Notes under the pieces: generated by a model
Told to the model about the DNA's origin: nothing
What the model saw: only the letters and a program-made list of their open reading frames with translations
Database searches by the model: none
Program-made: the position numbers and the translations under genes
In this document: positions 5,233 to 8,067 of the stretch, piece by piece
Layout of the letters: every line of letters begins with the position of its first letter
Position numbering within the stretch: position 1 is the first letter of the stretch
Assembly (NCBI GenBank): GCA_000434935.1
Contig: FR882202.1
Location: forward strand, 39,311-47,377
Reading direction: 5' to 3'
Length of the DNA: 8,067 bases
Source of the DNA: Bacteroides sp. CAG:709
GTDB lineage: Bacteria; Bacteroidota; Bacteroidia; Bacteroidales; UBA932

Positions 5233-6303
5233 ATGAAACTTTCAAGAATCACGAGCACGATGCTGGGCATTGCAATTCTGGCCTCATCATGCGGACAATC
5301 AGACAGATACATTGCCATCCAAGGATATGCGCAGGGCGGCACCTACACCGTGAAAATGAACTTGCGCGGCACGGAAGGGATGATCCGGAAAAGCCCTACG
5401 GAGCTTAAAACCGCCATCGATTCCATCCTCAACGACATTGACACGACCCTTTCCGGCTACAACAAAGGTTCACTGCTGAGCAGGTTCAATGCCGGCAAGC
5501 GCATACCGCTGAACGACATGTTCGCGGACGTATATTCCAGAGCCTACGAGTATTACGAGGAGACCGCCGGCGCACTGGATGTCGCATCCGGCCCTATTTT
5601 CGACCTCTGGGGCTTCGGCTTCACCAAGGACACCATGCCTTCGGCGGACAGGATCAATGCCGTATTGGCATCATGCGGCATGGGGAGGATGAAAGCGGAT
5701 ATCCTCACGGCGGCACAGGACGGGACCATATCGTCCGCCGACATGCTGAAAAAGCCTTCGGCAGAGCTTCCCAGGCTGAATTTCAATGCAATAGCACAGG
5801 GCTACAGCTGCGATGTCGTGGCCGCATATCTTTACGGACTGGGCGTCAAGGACATGCTCGTGGATATAGGGGAAATCTTCTGCGACGGCGTCAATCCGGG
5901 CGGAAAGCCATGGAGAGTAGGCGTGGACAGGCCGTTCGACGGCAACAATGACCCGGGAACGGATCTGGACGGCATCTGGGAATCACAGAATGCGCCATGC
6001 GGCATAGTCACATCCGGGAACTATCGTAAATTCTACGTGCATGACGGAAAGAAATATGCCCATACCATCGACCCCCGGACTGGCTATCCAGTGCAGCATA
6101 ACTTATTGAGTGCCACCATAGTAGCCAAAGACGCCACCGACGCTGACGCATACGCCACATATTGTATGGTCATAGGGTTGGAGAAAGCGAAAGAGTTCAT
6201 CGAAAGGAGTCCGGATGACTTGGCCGGGTATCTGATATATGCAGATGAAAACGGGGAAATGCACGAATGGGCATCCGCGAATTTCAACCTCAGTAAACGT
6301 TAA
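5233..6303 (+). CDS. apbE: FAD:protein FMN transferase, lipoprotein (ApbE)
   Basis: ApbE transfers FMN from FAD to a Thr/Ser of target proteins (NqrB/NqrC, RnfG/RnfD-type subunits and others) outside the cytoplasmic membrane, with Mg2+. The 356-residue protein is a normal-length bacterial ApbE lipoprotein. The lipobox is LASSC with Cys at 20. Motifs: GGTYTVKM (35-42), DVASGPIFDLWGFGF (116-130), LNFNAIAQGYSCDVV (182-196), VDIGEIFCDGVNPGGKPWR (210-228), TSGNYRKFY (260-268), HTIDPRTGYP (277-286) and ADAYAT (304-309), which supplies metal-binding residues. The ATG at 5233 is chosen because the signal peptide follows at once. No flavinylation target (nqr, rnf or an FMN-binding-domain gene) is in the window, so its substrate must be encoded elsewhere. 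The gene is monocistronic: divergent from the FISUMP operon and ended by the shared terminator with icd. Confidence 0.95.
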   Translation: MKLSRITSTMLGIAILASSCGQSDRYIAIQGYAQGGTYTVKMNLRGTEGMIRKSPTELKTAIDSILNDIDTTLSGYNKGSLLSRFNAGKRIPLNDMFADVYSRAYEYYEETAGALDVASGPIFDLWGFGFTKDTMPSADRINAVLASCGMGRMKADILTAAQDGTISSADMLKKPSAELPRLNFNAIAQGYSCDVVAAYLYGLGVKDMLVDIGEIFCDGVNPGGKPWRVGVDRPFDGNNDPGTDLDGIWESQNAPCGIVTSGNYRKFYVHDGKKYAHTIDPRTGYPVQHNLLSATIVAKDATDADAYATYCMVIGLEKAKEFIERSPDDLAGYLIYADENGEMHEWASANFNLSKR

Positions 6304-6304
6304 A

Positions 6305-6348
6305 AACAATGAACCCCTCACTTCTTGCGGAGCGAGGGGCTTATTGTT
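6305..6348. terminator. Bidirectional terminator between apbE and icd
   Basis: The core stem is CCCCTC (6314-6319) with GAGGGG (6334-6339). Outer arms AACAAT (6305-6310) and ATTGTT (6343-6348) pair perfectly, with a short mismatched stretch between. TTATTGTTT follows on the plus strand and TTCATTGTTTTT on the minus strand, so it can end both apbE (stop 6301-6303) and icd (stop 6368-6370). The first arm begins one base after the apbE stop codon. Confidence 0.85.
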
Positions 6349-6367
6349 TCAGGATATCCTGTCCGGA

Positions 6368-7576
6368 TTATGCGAGACGTTTCTCAAGACGCTCACGGAT
6401 AGCAGCCATAAAGTCAGCTGAATTCTTCACCTGAGGCGTGACGCCTTCCATGAGATTTGCGAGGTCCTTGGTCACAATACCTTCATTGAGGGTATCCAGG
6501 CAAGCAGCCTCAAGCTGGTCTGCGTAGTTCACGAGCTCAGGAAGGTTGTCCAGTTCACCTCTCTTACGGAACGCACCGCTCCAAGCGAAGATCGTTGCCA
6601 TAGGGTTGGTAGAGGTCTCTTCTCCCTTGAGGTACTTGTAATAGTGACGGGTAACTGTACCATGGGCAGCCTCATACTCGTATTTTCCGTCAGGGCTGAC
6701 GAGTACGGAAGTCATCATTGCGAGTGAACCGAATGCTGTGGAAACCATGTCGCTCATGACGTCACCGTCGTAGTTCTTGCAAGCCCAGATGAATCCGCCT
6801 TCGCTACGCATCACACGTGCGACAGCGTCGTCGATCAATGTGTAGAAGTACTCGATACCTGCAGCCTTGAAAGCCTCTTCGTACTCTTTGAACACGTCTT
6901 CGAAGATAGCCTTGAACTGTCCGTCATACTTCTTGGAAATGGTATCTTTGGTAGCGAACCAGATGCTCTGTTTGATGTCAAGAGCATACTTGAAGCAAGC
7001 ATGTGCAAATGAACGGATAGACTTGTCGGTGTTATGCATTCCCTGAATGACGCCAGGACCTGCAAAGTTATGGATGATCTGCTCTTCCACCTTTCCGCTT
7101 TCGCCTTCAAAAACGAGTTTTGCCACTCCCGGCTCCTCTGCGCGAATCTCCACGCCCTTGTAAACGTCACCGTAAGCATGACGGGCGATGGTGATAGGCT
7201 TCTTCCAGAACTTCACGGCCGGAGAGATTGAAGTGATGGTGATAGGTGCACGGAATACGGTACCGTCCAGCATTGAACGGATAGTTCCGTTAGGGCTCTT
7301 CCACATCTGATGGAGATTGTACTCGGTCATACGCTGTGCGTTAGGAGTAATGGTGGCGCATTTTACGGCAACACCGTACTTCTTGGTAGCATTGGCAGAG
7401 TCGATTGTCACCTGGTCGCCTGTTTCATCACGATGAACGAGGCCGAGGTCATAATATTCCGACTTCAAATCTACGAACGGGAGGATGAGTTCATCTTTAA
7501 TCATCTTCCACAGGATTCTTGTCATTTCGTCGCCATCCATCTCAACGAGAGGAGTGACCATCTGGATCTTTTTCAT
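6368..7576 (-). CDS. icd: NADP-dependent isocitrate dehydrogenase, eukaryotic-like type
   Basis: Oxidises isocitrate to 2-oxoglutarate and CO2 with NADP+, supplying 2-oxoglutarate and NADPH. The 402-residue homodimer-type enzyme closely follows the mitochondrial/cytosolic NADP-IDH subfamily rather than the E. coli type. Isocitrate-binding residues can be placed by homology with human IDH1: Ser94, Asn96 and Arg100 in KSPNGTIR (93-100), Arg109, Arg132 in ARHAYGD (131-137), Tyr139 and the Lys at 210. Metal-binding Asp residues are in LIDDAVA (247-253) and NYDGDVMSD (268-276). EAAHGTVTRHY (302-312) contributes NADP contacts. All look intact. It starts 34 bases after the aconitase-family gene and should be co-transcribed with it; no separate promoter is evident. 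Bacteroidota such as Bacteroides fragilis have a similar acn-icd arrangement used mainly to make 2-oxoglutarate for glutamate. Confidence 0.97.
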   Translation of the reverse strand: MKKIQMVTPLVEMDGDEMTRILWKMIKDELILPFVDLKSEYYDLGLVHRDETGDQVTIDSANATKKYGVAVKCATITPNAQRMTEYNLHQMWKSPNGTIRSMLDGTVFRAPITITSISPAVKFWKKPITIARHAYGDVYKGVEIRAEEPGVAKLVFEGESGKVEEQIIHNFAGPGVIQGMHNTDKSIRSFAHACFKYALDIKQSIWFATKDTISKKYDGQFKAIFEDVFKEYEEAFKAAGIEYFYTLIDDAVARVMRSEGGFIWACKNYDGDVMSDMVSTAFGSLAMMTSVLVSPDGKYEYEAAHGTVTRHYYKYLKGEETSTNPMATIFAWSGAFRKRGELDNLPELVNYADQLEAACLDTLNEGIVTKDLANLMEGVTPQVKNSADFMAAIRERLEKRLA

Positions 7577-7610
7577 AAAAAGTATTATTGATTTATGTGT
7601 TGTTTAACAA

Positions 7611-8067
7611 TTATTTTTTCTGTGCTGCGTAGAAATTCATCAAACAGCCGTCTGCGAGGATTTCACGCTCGTCCGCCGTAAGATTCTGGAAATAAAGATG
7701 GATATCCTTGACACCGTCAGCGCTGATGACCTTGGCGTCAATCTCCTCCTTACCGGAAAGGATGGCCTCACGGATGCCAGGGACATAAACGAAGTCACCT
7801 GCCTTGTAATCGAAAGGAGTTTCCTTGGCGATAGTGAACGGAACGATACCCCAGTTGATACAGTTGCTGCGATAACGCTTGGTAGCATACTCATAGCAGA
7901 TGTTCGCGTCGCCGCCGAGCACCTTCTGGCAAGAAGCAGCCTGCTCACGTGCAGAACCGTCACCCGGTTTGTTGGCGAACACGCAAGAACCGAACGATGT
8001 GTTCCCAGCATTGGCACCGACCTTCGCGAGAGCATCAAGAACGTGCTGGGGAGTCTTTCCCGCACGA
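7611..8067 (-). CDS. Aconitase-superfamily hydratase (YbhJ-like), C-terminal 151 residues
   Basis: The open frame runs in from the right edge with no start codon; about 151 C-terminal residues are present, from RAGKTPQHVL to the end FYAAQKK. It is the small swivelling (domain 4) part of an aconitase-family protein. KPGDGSAREQAASCQKVLGG (fragment residues 33-52), YATKRYRSNCINWGIVPF and DFVYVPGIREA are typical. In aconitase the motif is GSSREH, where the first Ser is the catalytic base and Arg binds substrate. Here it is GSAREQ: the base and the Arg remain, the second Ser is Ala. This pattern fits the YbhJ-like hydratase branch better than the mitochondrial-like aconitase known from Bacteroides. 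Its place just ahead of icd argues for citrate-to-isocitrate conversion (inference). The iron-sulphur cysteines and domains 1-3 lie outside the window. A GTG at 7980-7982 is internal, not a start. Confidence 0.85.
   Translation of the reverse strand, partial: RAGKTPQHVLDALAKVGANAGNTSFGSCVFANKPGDGSAREQAASCQKVLGGDANICYEYATKRYRSNCINWGIVPFTIAKETPFDYKAGDFVYVPGIREAILSGKEEIDAKVISADGVKDIHLYFQNLTADEREILADGCLMNFYAAQKK

Noticed and set aside
5154..5408. An 84-codon plus-strand frame overlapping the apbE start
   Set aside because: Out of frame with apbE, whose signal peptide and motifs are clear; the overlap is chance.
7640..8065. A 141-codon minus-strand frame at the right edge
   Set aside because: Out of frame with the aconitase-family fragment, which carries all the conserved motifs.
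1..8067. CRISPR arrays, tRNA or rRNA genes, insertion sequences, defence genes
   Set aside because: No spaced direct repeats, cloverleaf-like segments, transposase motifs or defence domains were seen on either strand.

Overview
The window looks like a chromosomal segment of a gut- or rumen-type Bacteroidales (phylum Bacteroidota) of roughly balanced GC. This rests on several signs. The best promoter candidates carry the Bacteroidetes -7 motif (TAnnTTTG). Start codons lack clear Shine-Dalgarno sequences. Two lipoproteins have Bacteroidota-style signals, and one of them has a FISUMP (Fibrobacter major paralogue) domain. The species cannot be named from this sequence.

Layout. Positions 1-1017 (-) hold acetate kinase ackA, cut at its C-terminus by the window edge, with a good promoter at 1074-1105. 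Divergent from it, 1127-2230 (+) encodes a short ComEC/Rec2-type membrane protein. Positions 2231-2696 are non-coding and the most structured part of the window: a GC-rich hairpin (2298-2324), two related palindromic elements facing each other (2401-2489 and 2592-2698), and between them a terminator for the minus-strand operon. Positions 2697-5141 (-) form a tight three-gene operon, read in the order FISUMP lipoprotein, lemA, TPM-domain membrane protein. A 91-base divergent intergenic region with a promoter-like site and a 12-base palindrome precedes the lipoprotein apbE at 5233-6303 (+). A bidirectional terminator (6305-6348) separates apbE from the convergent icd (6368-7576, -), which lies 34 bases behind the 3' end of an aconitase-superfamily hydratase (7611-8067, -, N-terminal part outside the window).

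Function. The ends of the window are central metabolism: acetate formation with ATP gain (AckA), and the aconitase-family/isocitrate dehydrogenase pair that leads towards 2-oxoglutarate. The middle is envelope biology: a probably surface-exposed lipoprotein with LemA and TPM partners, a flavin transferase acting outside the cytoplasmic membrane, and a ComEC-like channel.

The most noteworthy signal is the facing pair of imperfect palindromes at 2401-2698. They match at 65 of 82 aligned columns by hand count, and one base pair of the central stem differs by a compensatory change. They look like two members of a dispersed hairpin family. No complete new defence or mobile system is visible.
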